DNA from: Aureispira sp. CCB-QB1
Lineage (GTDB): Bacteria; Bacteroidota; Bacteroidia; Chitinophagales; Saprospiraceae
Assembly (NCBI RefSeq): GCF_000724545.1
Contig: NZ_JHBV01000041.1
Location: 186,001 to 250,000 of the forward strand
Direction: 5' to 3'
DNA length: 64,000 nt
The notes beneath the pieces were generated by a model. That model searched no databases and had not been told where the DNA came from. It was given only the letters and a program-made list of their open reading frames with translations. Of this stretch, positions 9,845 through 18,792 are shown in pieces. The number at the start of each line of letters is the position of its first letter. Positions within the stretch are counted from its first letter, which is position 1. The translations under genes and the position numbers were made by a program.

Positions 9845-10396
9845 TTAGTTTTTCTTGTTTATTTTTGCGGATAAGGCGGCTTCTGCGGCATCAAACTTCT
9901 CTTGAGTTACCCTAAGTTTTTCTTTGATGTCATAAATTTCTCGTGTATTCTCTATAGTACTTTCGCTCTGATTTTCTTTGAGTCTCTTGACCCAATTTTC
10001 GATAGCTTCCACCAAGTTTTGAGATAAGACAGCCACTTCTAAAGCATATGATTGATACCTTATTGAGGGAACAATTTCCGTTACATTTTTTAATTTTTTG
10101 ATGGCTGCTTCATTGCTTTCTCTAGCCATTTCGTACATTCGGTCTAATTCTACAAAATTAACTTCATAAGTATAATTGCCACCAGTGAGAATTGCTATAT
10201 CCTCATCAAACTGTTTGATGTACTTTTCATAAGAAGTATCCTCCCGTTTAATAATGTTCTCAATTTTCTTTTTGTAAGCAATCAATGCTTCTTCGGTAGG
10301 CTCTCCTTTCGAGTTGGTATCATCAATTTTAGTATTTTCATTACCACAAGCCACCAAAAATAGGATGAGCGCCGAACAGATAATTTGTAATTTCAT
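9845..10396 (-). CDS. Putative lipoprotein of unknown function
   Basis: A 183-residue protein that begins with a lipoprotein signal peptide whose lipobox LVAC places the acylated cysteine at residue 17. The mature part is mainly charged alpha helix (Lys/Glu-rich, likely coiled coil) and ends in KINKKN. I recognise no domain. The flanking sequence downstream is a convergent terminator and upstream is a modular repeat, so it is transcribed alone. Confidence 0.75.
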   Translation of the reverse strand: MKLQIICSALILFLVACGNENTKIDDTNSKGEPTEEALIAYKKKIENIIKREDTSYEKYIKQFDEDIAILTGGNYTYEVNFVELDRMYEMARESNEAAIKKLKNVTEIVPSIRYQSYALEVAVLSQNLVEAIENWVKRLKENQSESTIENTREIYDIKEKLRVTQEKFDAAEAALSAKINKKN

Positions 10397-10511
10397 AACT
10401 TCTTATTTATTAACACTTCGTGGATTCATAAAAACATAAAAAGCCACGAAATACTGTGTGTTACTGTATTATTTTAGCGAGTTGTTTTTTGTGCAGCATT
10501 CTTATTAATAG

Positions 10512-10753
10512 TAGTTCGTTGATTAGCTCCCTGCGGTCGTGAGATCGCTATCGCTTAGTTGTTTACTTTTTTACCAAAAAGACAAAAAATAACATTTATA
10601 TTAGTTTAGCTTCGCTGCTACTTCGTGGTACTTCGTGAGTGCTGCGCAGTTGATAATCAAAATTTTAACACAAAACAAAACAAGGGAACAACTTGCTAAT
10701 TATCAAGCTAATAAAGTTTAGCTGCGCTGCTACTGCGTGGTTTCAACGAACTA
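10512..10753. repeat. Modular inverted-repeat element, copy A
   Basis: The ends TAGTTCGTTG (10512-10521) and CAACGAACTA (10744-10753) are inverted repeats. The AT-rich core (ACTTTTTTACC, AAAAAGACAAAAAA, TATTAGTTT, ATAATCAA, TATCAA.CTAATAAAGTTT) is shared with copies B and C. Three GC-richer modules interrupt it: one at about 10525-10560 (CTCCCTGCGGTCGTGAG, ATCGCTATCGCTTAG), one at 10608-10651 (CTTCGCTGCTACTTCGTGG and CTTCGTGAGTGCTGCGC), and one at 10720-10743 (GCTGCGCTGCTACTGCGTGG). It has no coding capacity and resembles a non-autonomous mobile element or REP/BIME-like unit. Confidence 0.85.
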
Positions 10754-10760
10754 TTGTATT

Positions 10761-10798
10761 AAAAAAAATAGGAGTTATCCCCTAAAGAACAACTCCTA
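10761..10798 (-). terminator. Terminator of the cytoplasmic FKBP gene
   Basis: An 8-bp stem (10769-10776 with 10791-10798) followed on the minus strand by a T8 tract (A8 at 10761-10768), 22 nt after the stop codon at 10821. Confidence 0.85.
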
Positions 10799-10820
10799 AT
10801 ATCATTGAACGCTTATTTTC

Positions 10821-11411
10821 TTAGCGTGTAATTTGCAATAACTCCAAATCAAAAATCAAAGTAGCATTTCCAGGAATATCATTTCCTGCTCCTCTTGCCC
10901 CATAACCTAGGTTAGAAGGAATGTACAATCTCCATTTAGAACCAACAGGCATAATTTGTAAAGCTTCTTGCCATCCTTTGATCAAACCGTTAACAGGGAA
11001 AGTAGCTGGTTGTCCTCTTTTGTAAGAAGAATCAAAGATTTTACCTGTCAACAATTTACCTTCGTAGTGAGCAACTACTTTTTCGTGAATTTTAGGGATA
11101 GCACCATCACCTTCCGCCAAAATCTCATATTGTAAGCCCGAAGCAGTTGTAACAACACCTTCACGAGCACCATTTTCAGCCATAAAATTAGCTTCTTCTT
11201 CACCAGCTTTCATGGCCATTTTAGCAGCTGACTCTTGTAGAAACATTTGAGCTGTATAGTTTGCTTCTTCCTCTGTCATTTCCAACTCTCCACCTTTCAA
11301 TACATCCACAAGACCTTTACCCAATGCATCAAAATCCAAACCTTCCACATCTACTTGCCCTACTAAATTATTTCCCAACAAAATTCCTAAACTATAACTT
11401 TGCTCTCTCAT
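10821..11411 (-). CDS. FKBP-type peptidyl-prolyl isomerase, cytoplasmic (FklB-like)
   Basis: A 196-residue protein with no signal peptide. Residues 1-85 match the FKBP_N dimerisation helices (SYSLGILLGNNL...FLQE), and residues 88-196 the FKBP catalytic domain. Core residues are present: Tyr in VAHYEG, Phe-Asp in IFDSS, the L-I-x-G-W motif, Tyr in GYGARG and Phe in LIFDLELL. It resembles E. coli FklB in size and layout. It should speed cis-trans isomerisation of prolyl bonds in the cytoplasm. It is the last gene of the minus-strand FKBP cluster and the only one clearly without an export signal. Confidence 0.92.
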   Translation of the reverse strand: MREQSYSLGILLGNNLVGQVDVEGLDFDALGKGLVDVLKGGELEMTEEEANYTAQMFLQESAAKMAMKAGEEEANFMAENGAREGVVTTASGLQYEILAEGDGAIPKIHEKVVAHYEGKLLTGKIFDSSYKRGQPATFPVNGLIKGWQEALQIMPVGSKWRLYIPSNLGYGARGAGNDIPGNATLIFDLELLQITR

Positions 11412-11545
11412 TATTGTCTTTTTTTAAAATTTATAATTTGTAATATCTACAAGTCACAAAGGTAAAAATATTAATTTATAATCAAAAATATAGCCTCTGA
11501 ACTGTCGCCAATAAGTATAAAATGCCGCTTAGACATTAGAATAAA

Positions 11546-13360
11546 CTAGTTTATTTTAATCAACTCAACGTCGAAAATTAAAGTTGAGCCAGGACCTATG
11601 GTTGCTCCCATCGCTCTATTGCCATAAGCTAATTTGGCTGGAATAAAAAATCGATACTTTGCCCCTACAGGCATCAAAGGAATTCCTGCTTGCCAACCTT
11701 CTATAACACCATTTAATGGGAAAGTAGCTGGTTCGCCACGCTCCACAGAGCTGTCAAATACAGTTCCGTCAATCAATGTACCATGATAATGTGTTGTAAC
11801 TTTATCTTGTAAAGTAGCTCGAATCTCATCTTTTGCTCCTTCTTTTAGAACCATATACTGCATCCCATTTTCCATCTGAACAACACCCTCTTTTTTGGCA
11901 TTTTCTGCCATAAATTTCTCACCAGCAGCAATATTAGCCATCGCTTCGGCTTGTTGTTCTGTTTCCATACGCTCTTTAAACGCTTGTTGCTTAGGTTCAA
12001 AGTAAGTCTTCAAAAAACCATTCATTTCTTCATCTGAAAACTGAGAATCTTCTCCTTTTAGTGCCGTAGAGTATCCTACTCCCACAGCATTAAAATCAAA
12101 TTCCGTAGAAATAGCTCCAATTTGTGTAGCAATTCCTGCCGCAGAAGAAAAACCAATTCCAAAAGCAATTTTCTTAGCCGCTTCTACATCTTTGGTTGGC
12201 TCTCCTGCTTCCATTCTTGCTTTCAACAAACTTTCTACAACGGCTACATCTTGTTGCGCTGCATCAAATCCTTTGGCAAAACCTTGCACAAATTGATTGG
12301 GACTTTTTTCGTCTGCACTAAAGTTAACTCTCTCAAGGCTTTTCCCAATCATGTAACCATAAGAGTAACTCATTTTACTTTTGGCGTTGCTGGTTGCAGG
12401 GTCTTCTTCTTTGATATCAATCAATTCAACATCAAAAATCAACACAGAATTAGGAGGTATAGAAGCAGGACTATTTTCACCATAGCCCAAAGCAGCAGGA
12501 ACAAACAAGCGGTAACGGCTTCCTTTTTTCATCAATTGAATACCTTCTTGCCAGCCTTGAATTACAGCATTTAGAGGGAATACAGCAGGCTGACCTCTTT
12601 CAATAGAACTGTCGAATACTCGTCCGTCCATTAATGTTCCTGTATAATGTGTAACAACCTGACTCTTTAAGGTTGGGTATTCTCCTTCACCTTCTTTGAT
12701 CACTTGATATTGCAAGCCTGAAGCGGTTGTCTGAATATTTTCCTTTTTAGCATTTTCTTCCAAAAACTTTTGTCCCAATGCCAAATTTTGAGCCGCTTCT
12801 TCTTTTCTTTTTGCCAACATCTTTTCTTGCATGGCAGTTTGTTTCTCTTGAAAATAAGCATTCAACTTATCATTCCTTTCCGTTTCTGTAAACTTAGAAT
12901 CCTTGCCCTTTGTGAAATCCATGTACCCTTTTTTGATGCAGCCATAATGAAAATCTGAGCTAGGTAGTTCTAACATAACCATCATATTCGCAATGGCATT
13001 ATATCCTAAGTGATAAGCCGTTTTTTTTCCCTCTTCTTCTGTTTTAGCGGGTGTTTCGCTGTTTAATCGTTCCTCTAAGTGGCGATTGGTTTCTGCTAAC
13101 TTAGCAGTATCTGCTTTCAAACCGTCTTTCAATCCTTTTAGCACTTCCTTTGCTGCCATTTCATTCGCTTCAAAGCTTGATTTTTCTTTTAAATCTTTGG
13201 CAAAGCTATATCCATAAGAGTAGCTAAATTCTTTGATAAGAACTGCTGGACTTGGCTTTTTAGTTGTTTGTTTCGTAGAATCCGCCTTCGGTTCTTGGGC
13301 TAATAAACTTCCCACTAAACCAAGGATAAAAAAGCCAATCCATCCCAATTTATTCTTCAT
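11546..13360 (-). CDS. Secreted FKBP-type isomerase with two FKBP_N/FKBP_C units
   Basis: A 604-residue exported protein. The signal peptide spans 1-21 (LVGSLLAQ). There are two full units: FKBP_N helices about 45-200 plus catalytic domain 211-315, then a second FKBP_N about 325-495 plus catalytic domain 500-604. Both units start with the same SYSYGY motif and share helix patterns, so the gene arose by internal tandem duplication. The catalytic core (HY.GTL, FDSS.ERG, VI.GWQ, YG, LIFDVEL) is intact in both. Most bacterial FkpA-like proteins have one unit of about 250-300 residues. Likely role is periplasmic protein folding; it may also act as a chaperone through the helical arms. Confidence 0.9.
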   Translation of the reverse strand: MKNKLGWIGFFILGLVGSLLAQEPKADSTKQTTKKPSPAVLIKEFSYSYGYSFAKDLKEKSSFEANEMAAKEVLKGLKDGLKADTAKLAETNRHLEERLNSETPAKTEEEGKKTAYHLGYNAIANMMVMLELPSSDFHYGCIKKGYMDFTKGKDSKFTETERNDKLNAYFQEKQTAMQEKMLAKRKEEAAQNLALGQKFLEENAKKENIQTTASGLQYQVIKEGEGEYPTLKSQVVTHYTGTLMDGRVFDSSIERGQPAVFPLNAVIQGWQEGIQLMKKGSRYRLFVPAALGYGENSPASIPPNSVLIFDVELIDIKEEDPATSNAKSKMSYSYGYMIGKSLERVNFSADEKSPNQFVQGFAKGFDAAQQDVAVVESLLKARMEAGEPTKDVEAAKKIAFGIGFSSAAGIATQIGAISTEFDFNAVGVGYSTALKGEDSQFSDEEMNGFLKTYFEPKQQAFKERMETEQQAEAMANIAAGEKFMAENAKKEGVVQMENGMQYMVLKEGAKDEIRATLQDKVTTHYHGTLIDGTVFDSSVERGEPATFPLNGVIEGWQAGIPLMPVGAKYRFFIPAKLAYGNRAMGATIGPGSTLIFDVELIKIN

Positions 13361-13469
13361 ATTCTGTGTATTGTTTTATTAGGCAGCCTTTTTTAATACA
13401 ATAATAAATTAGCTGCTTATTTTCTGATAAGTGTTTCTATTGTTTAATACTCCGTTAGTTGTTTAGAGG

Positions 13470-13955
13470 TTATCTAAAACTAAGTAGCTCTACTTCAAAA
13501 ATGAGTGTAGAACCAGGAGGAATAGCAGGCGAAGGAGAGCGCATTCCATAAGCTAATTCTTGTGGAATGTAAAAACGGTATTTTGCCCCCAAAGACATCA
13601 ATGGAATTCCTTCTTGCCAGCCTTTGATCACACCATTTAATGGAAACTCTATTGGTTCTCCTCGCTCTACAGAACTATCGAATACAGTTCCATCAATTAA
13701 GGTTCCATGATAATGAGTTTTCACTTTTGAAGACAACACAGGTTGATCACCACTCCCCTCTACAAGCACTTCATATTGCAGTCCAGAAGCAGTTGTCACC
13801 ACATTCTCCCTTTGAGCATTTTTTTTCAAAAACTGTTGTCCGTCAACAATTGCCTTCGCCGCAGCCTCTTTTTGGCGTTGCATACTTTTCGACATCCACA
13901 TACCAACAATGACAATCAAAACAACGACAACACCAACTACCAATACTTTATTCAT
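13470..13955 (-). CDS. Membrane-anchored FKBP-type isomerase
   Basis: 161 residues from the Met at 13955 (MNKVLVVG). One hydrophobic helix at about residues 3-19 anchors it. A short linker follows (QRQKEAAAKA), then a single FKBP domain at about 55-161 with all core residues (THYHGTL, VFDSS, VIKGWQ, AYG, LIFEVEL). The frame could start 20 codons earlier at 14015, but those residues are basic and hydrophilic in part and overlap the terminator of the upstream gene, so I prefer 13955. The domain is nearly identical to the first FKBP domain of the adjacent 450-residue protein. It lacks the FKBP_N arm. Confidence 0.88.
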   Translation of the reverse strand: MNKVLVVGVVVVLIVIVGMWMSKSMQRQKEAAAKAIVDGQQFLKKNAQRENVVTTASGLQYEVLVEGSGDQPVLSSKVKTHYHGTLIDGTVFDSSVERGEPIEFPLNGVIKGWQEGIPLMSLGAKYRFYIPQELAYGMRSPSPAIPPGSTLIFEVELLSFR

Positions 13956-14001
13956 AATAATTTTATTTCTATTATTTCCTTTTTTTACAACGAACACTGC
14001 C

Positions 14002-14038
14002 AAAAAAATTACCAACCGAACCTAAATAGTTCGATTGG
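14002..14038 (-). terminator. Terminator of the 450-residue FKBP gene
   Basis: A 10-bp stem with one mismatch (14012-14021 with 14029-14038) followed on the minus strand by a T7 tract (A7 at 14002-14008), 23 nt past the stop codon. It overlaps the upstream part of the longest frame of the next gene. Confidence 0.75.
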
Positions 14039-14061
14039 CAATGTTAACTATGTAAAAAGAT

Positions 14062-15414
14062 TTACTTAGGATTAATCTCAAATAATTCTACGTCAAAAAT
14101 CAGAGTAGAACCACCCTTTATCTTTGCCCCTGCACCTTGATTGCCATATGCTAAATTAGCAGGGATAAACAAACGGTACTTTGCTCCAGGAGACATCAAT
14201 GGAATGCCTTCTTGCCAACCTCTAATCACCTGATTAACACCAAAAACTGCTGGCGTACCACGATCTACAGAACTATCAAATACAGTTCCATCAATCAGGG
14301 TTCCATGATAATGAACTTTGACACGATCAGTCAAGCTAGGCTTAGGACCATCTCCTTTTACAATTACTAAATACTGCAAACCACTTGGCAAGGTAACCAC
14401 TCCTTCTTTTTTTCCATTTTCTTCCAAGAACGCTTTTCCTTCTGCTAAATTTTTCTCAAGTGCTGCTTTGGCAGGATCTACTGTAATATCTAATAATTCC
14501 ACTTCAAAAATCAAGGTGGCACCTGCTGGAATTTTTGGAGACGGAGATTGTAAGCCATATGCCAATTCTTGAGGAATGTAAAAACGATATTTGGCTCCTA
14601 CAGACATCAACGGAATGCCTTCTTGCCAACCTTTTATCACACCACTTAACGGAAATTCTATTGGTTCGCCACGATCTACAGAACTATCAAAAACACTTCC
14701 ATCAATCAAAGTTCCGTGATAGTGTGTCTTTACTTTATCAGTCGCTTTGGGTTTAGGTCCTGTTGCTGGTTTGATAACTTCATACTGCATACCATTTGCC
14801 ATTGTAATAACCCCTTCTTTTTTGGCATTTTCTACCATAAATTTCTTACCAGCCTCAATATTCTCGGCAGCCTCAGCTTCTTTTTTAGCTTTTAATTTGG
14901 TTTGATATTCCTTGTTTTTAGGCTCAAAATAGGCTTGCAATACAGCATTCATTTCTTCTTCACTCATTTTTAAAGTTTCACCTGCCTCTGCTGCTACAAA
15001 TGCTTTTTTCATAACTTTAAAATCAAAATCAGATAGAGGAATGTCTACTTCAGTAGCCAAACCTCCGATAGCACTTAATCCTAAATTAAAGGCAATCTCT
15101 CCAGCTGCTTTGTCATCAGCAGATACTGTTTTCGTTTGCATCCTTAATTGTAAGACACTTTGTGCCTTTTGAAAAGCTTCTTTATTACCTTTCGTTCCTT
15201 CTTTTATTCCTTCAATAAATTTATCTGGATTTTTTTCTGCTTCGCTCAAGCCCATTCTAGTTATACCTTTAGAAATCATAGCTCCATAAGCATAACTACG
15301 ATTTTCTACGGCTTCTTTTTTATTTTCTTTAGGAGCTTCCTGTGCAAATAAACCTGTTGTCAAAAACAAGAACGCTGAAAAGCATACCATCCAGTATGAT
15401 GTTTTCATAATCAT
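14062..15414 (-). CDS. Secreted FKBP-type isomerase with one FKBP_N and two catalytic domains
   Basis: A 450-residue exported protein. The signal peptide (TGLFAQ at its end) starts at Met1 or Met3; Met3 at 15408 is equally possible. After it come FKBP_N helices (about 35-200), a first FKBP domain (205-310), a 30-residue Lys/Glu linker and a second FKBP domain (343-450). Core residues are intact in both domains. The layout differs from the 604-residue neighbour, where each catalytic domain has its own FKBP_N arm, so the second domain here was probably gained without its arm. The likely place of action is the periplasm. Confidence 0.9.
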   Translation of the reverse strand: MIMKTSYWMVCFSAFLFLTTGLFAQEAPKENKKEAVENRSYAYGAMISKGITRMGLSEAEKNPDKFIEGIKEGTKGNKEAFQKAQSVLQLRMQTKTVSADDKAAGEIAFNLGLSAIGGLATEVDIPLSDFDFKVMKKAFVAAEAGETLKMSEEEMNAVLQAYFEPKNKEYQTKLKAKKEAEAAENIEAGKKFMVENAKKEGVITMANGMQYEVIKPATGPKPKATDKVKTHYHGTLIDGSVFDSSVDRGEPIEFPLSGVIKGWQEGIPLMSVGAKYRFYIPQELAYGLQSPSPKIPAGATLIFEVELLDITVDPAKAALEKNLAEGKAFLEENGKKEGVVTLPSGLQYLVIVKGDGPKPSLTDRVKVHYHGTLIDGTVFDSSVDRGTPAVFGVNQVIRGWQEGIPLMSPGAKYRLFIPANLAYGNQGAGAKIKGGSTLIFDVELFEINPK

Positions 15415-15549
15415 TACTATTGTTAAGTTTTAATAATTAATAGGATAATTGGTAATTCCTCTACTATTTTTCAGAGGATAAAAATACATATTCGTAACAC
15501 AACTAACGAAAACAATGCCATCTATCTTTGAAATTGTCTGGTAATAGAC

Positions 15550-15583
15550 AAAAAAACAGAGCAAAACAGGACTGCTTTGCTCT
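15550..15583 (-). terminator. Terminator of the Asp-box/T9SS gene
   Basis: An 8-bp stem (15558-15565 with 15576-15583) and a T7 tract on the minus strand (A7 at 15550-15556), about 85 nt after the stop codon at 15669. Confidence 0.85.
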
Positions 15584-15668
15584 ATTTAAATAAATGTTAA
15601 CACTTCTTCTAAATATATTGCAACCAAAGTTTTTAGGACTTCTTATCACATTCCATTTAGAAAAAATT

Positions 15669-18600
15669 TTATTCCTTAATAACTTTATTATAAAGAAGAT
15701 TATCTCCAGACTTAAATAGAATAATATACATTCCATTCGGTTGGTCACTTAGATTAATATCGACTTTCTCTGTAGAATTTTTCAACGATTCAAAAATCAC
15801 TTTTCCTGTTAAATCAATGACTTGCAAAGAGTAATATTCATCTATATCATCAAGATCTACCTCTACGGTAAAATGACCGTCACTAGGATTAGGATATGTC
15901 TTGATACCTAAATCTGCTGATTCTTTGATTTCAAGTGCTTCTTGAGGACTCGCTCCATTTGAGTTGTCTAGTCGTTTAAAGCTATTTCCTGGTTTGTCAC
16001 AACGATGAATAAATGCATGAAAAACAGAATTTGGTTTCGCTTTAAAACCTGGCTTCAAATGCACAAAAGAACCTGCCCGATAACGAACATCTAGTGTTGG
16101 GCTTACGACTGCCGTAGAATTAATATGATAGATAGCCTCTAAATATTCATCAGAAGTATATACACCACTTTCATTAAAACTTAAATCATCAGGACAATGC
16201 AATTCATGTTCCCATACTCCTCTTCCTACAAAACTCATGCGTATTCGATTAATATCATAGGCAATTTCCATACCTGAGGCTCTAACATAAGGAAGGTTGG
16301 TTCCAAATCGTTGCCAATAATCTCCTGATGCAATCAAATTGTTATTGATATAAAAAGCTCCCACTCTAGTCGCAAAATACATTCCTCCATTGGAGCCTTG
16401 CTCAATAGATAGCACCTCATGAGATGTGTTGCTTCCTTGGCTACTAGTAGGCGGCAAATTAAACGTGTAATCGGTACAATTCGCACCTGTACTACAATTT
16501 ACTAAAGCAGGATTGGTATAATCCATCTTAAAAAGAATCTTTTCACCACAACCATTGTTATTAAAAACAGGACCACTACTCAACCCTGTTGTATATACAA
16601 CATAGACAATTTCAGGGTTTTCGGGATCGACTTCTATATCCGCAATCCAAGAATTGACCAAAGGAATGGGAAGCTGTTCCCAAGAATTAATAATAGTAGT
16701 AGCATCTTCGTTTATTTGTTTGGTTCTAAACAATCTCCAAACACTTGGACTATTTGCTGGCTGTTCTAAAATTGTAACATACAGATAATTATCATTACTT
16801 CGTGCTTCTTCTATTTCTGTAACGTGCCACCCAGGTGTAATGCCTGCCAAATCTGGATGACTGTGAAAATCTGTAATAGGATGATAGGTGTCGCCATGAT
16901 CAAATGAGCGTCTGATATTGGCTCCTGAAATACCTGAAACAGTATTTCGATAAGCCCCAAAAATCGTCTTAGGATCATGTGCATGCTGTCCCATACTGGC
17001 CGTCCAGCCAGAACCACTTGCTTGATAACTAAACGTATTTGCTGCACCTCCATCATCTGAATAAGCCTGTTTACCACCTTGAGTATTCACCCAAACATGC
17101 TTAGAATCTGTTCGATCTACCATAGGTGTTACGCCATCGCCTCCATAAACATGGTGCCACTCTGGATCCCAACCATTGTAATGCCCTGTCGTGGTAATAG
17201 ATGAACCATCATGATAAGTTGCAATAACCAGTTTAGAAGCATCGGTTCGAGCAGTCATCATATCCATTATTTCTGCTACTCCAAGCCCATCCGTTTTGGT
17301 TTCCCAATTCACTCCTTTATTAAGTGACCTCGCGACCCCACCATGATTACACATCCAAACTTCGTTTGGATTGGTTGGATGACTGACAAAATCCTCTAAG
17401 TCTACATGGTACTCGAATTTATTAGCACTACCAGAGGTATAAGTACTAACACTTCCATTATCATATACTTTGTAACGATCTCCATTAGAATAATAAATTA
17501 AGTTTTCATCAAAAGGAGAAATTCCAAAGGTATGCCCAGAACCAAAATTAATAGTTGAACTTGGAGTTAATGTTGTCCAAATATTTGTATTAACATTATA
17601 TCTATGAATCCCATAAGGAGGCGCTCCCGCATACAAAAGTGTCACAATATCTCTATTTGCCTTCGTCATTTCAATCGTTAAATGAACTAGGTTATCAATA
17701 CTAGACGGTGTTACGACTTCAGACCATGTTGCTCCACCATCATTAGATTTCATTAGCCTCCAAACATATTTTTTTATTAGCTCTCCGCTAACTGTTTTTG
17801 TTCCATAAAAACGCACACTAGCATATAAATCCTGTATAGAACTTCCTGGACTAGAGGGATTGATTGGTCTAAATTCTAAATCGTGAACTCGATGATCTAG
17901 ACCTGAAAAATCAAACGTAGGATACGCACTTGTTACAGAAACTGGGGCAGTAATATTCAAACGTGTCCAAGTCACACTTGCCGATAAAACATTCGTACTT
18001 TTGTACAATCCATACTGTGTATTGGTGTAAGCAATATTGGGGTCAATTAGATCGAATTTCACGCCAAACAAAGCATTATACAACCAGTTTAACTGCAATT
18101 GACTTCCTATTCTTTCCCAAGTAGCTCCTTGATCTACTGTTCGATAAATCCCCCCTGTATACCCTATTACTCCCCCTTCTCCGTTATTATTATCGACAGA
18201 AGTCGCCAACCAAATATTGGGATTAGAAGGATGAATATCCGCAGAACTACACCCTGGTTGTGGCCACTTGTCACTTCCCGATTGCAACCAATCATTTCCA
18301 CCATTGGTAGAGTAAAACAAACCTCCAGAAAGTGAAGCCACTAACATTACTAGTGGATTAGAAGGTGCAAAAATCAATTGTTCGGTTGGTCCAATTCCAT
18401 CCGCTGTTCCTCCATTAGAGGGATCTTCAAAGGGACCTACAGGTTGTTCGGTTGGTCCAATTTCTAACCAAGGGTTGGAGTTAATGACATTGGGATTACA
18501 ATTGGGATTCGTTTGGAACATTTTTTTCTCATATTCAAAATATTGCCTAAAACTACCGTGTGTTGCCACTCTAGGTTCCCATTTTTCTTTCCATCGTTGA

Positions 18601-18788
18601 AATCGATTGTACTCACTCCCCTCACCCTCTAATTGTCTAGGTGGTAGTCCTGCAAAATATCGCTCTTTCTCTTCTACAATTTCAAAATACGTCTTGGTTC
18701 TCATATCATCTACTGAGACAACCTGTGCCGAAGCAAACCATGGAGTGACACAGCATAGAAGCAAGACAGCTTTTTTTAATATATCCAT
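15669..18788 (-). CDS. T9SS-exported Asp-box (sialidase/VPS10-like) propeller protein
   Basis: A 1039-residue protein with a signal peptide (PWFASAQ). From about residue 120 to 860 it has multiple Asp-box repeats (STNGGNDWL, TVDQGATWE, SNDGGATWS, SLNKGVNWE), typical of beta-propellers. Residues about 870-930 match the T9SS-substrate region with the LKPGFKAKPNSVF type sequence. The last 80 residues are a type A sorting domain (KTYPNPSDGHF ... GKVIFE ... NGMYII ... KVIKE). It is therefore secreted through the outer membrane and probably cell-surface bound. The start is 4 nt after the stop of the upstream coiled-coil gene, so the two form an operon. Ligand or enzyme activity is not visible. Confidence 0.9.
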   Translation of the reverse strand: MDILKKAVLLLCCVTPWFASAQVVSVDDMRTKTYFEIVEEKERYFAGLPPRQLEGEGSEYNRFQRWKEKWEPRVATHGSFRQYFEYEKKMFQTNPNCNPNVINSNPWLEIGPTEQPVGPFEDPSNGGTADGIGPTEQLIFAPSNPLVMLVASLSGGLFYSTNGGNDWLQSGSDKWPQPGCSSADIHPSNPNIWLATSVDNNNGEGGVIGYTGGIYRTVDQGATWERIGSQLQLNWLYNALFGVKFDLIDPNIAYTNTQYGLYKSTNVLSASVTWTRLNITAPVSVTSAYPTFDFSGLDHRVHDLEFRPINPSSPGSSIQDLYASVRFYGTKTVSGELIKKYVWRLMKSNDGGATWSEVVTPSSIDNLVHLTIEMTKANRDIVTLLYAGAPPYGIHRYNVNTNIWTTLTPSSTINFGSGHTFGISPFDENLIYYSNGDRYKVYDNGSVSTYTSGSANKFEYHVDLEDFVSHPTNPNEVWMCNHGGVARSLNKGVNWETKTDGLGVAEIMDMMTARTDASKLVIATYHDGSSITTTGHYNGWDPEWHHVYGGDGVTPMVDRTDSKHVWVNTQGGKQAYSDDGGAANTFSYQASGSGWTASMGQHAHDPKTIFGAYRNTVSGISGANIRRSFDHGDTYHPITDFHSHPDLAGITPGWHVTEIEEARSNDNYLYVTILEQPANSPSVWRLFRTKQINEDATTIINSWEQLPIPLVNSWIADIEVDPENPEIVYVVYTTGLSSGPVFNNNGCGEKILFKMDYTNPALVNCSTGANCTDYTFNLPPTSSQGSNTSHEVLSIEQGSNGGMYFATRVGAFYINNNLIASGDYWQRFGTNLPYVRASGMEIAYDINRIRMSFVGRGVWEHELHCPDDLSFNESGVYTSDEYLEAIYHINSTAVVSPTLDVRYRAGSFVHLKPGFKAKPNSVFHAFIHRCDKPGNSFKRLDNSNGASPQEALEIKESADLGIKTYPNPSDGHFTVEVDLDDIDEYYSLQVIDLTGKVIFESLKNSTEKVDINLSDQPNGMYIILFKSGDNLLYNKVIKE

Positions 18789-18792
18789 TGGT

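Larger units (their letters stand above)
10397..10820. other. Intergenic region filled by repeat copy A
   Basis: Contains the lipoprotein leader, the modular repeat at 10512-10753, and the terminator of the downstream FKBP gene. No coding region is supported. Confidence 0.7.
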
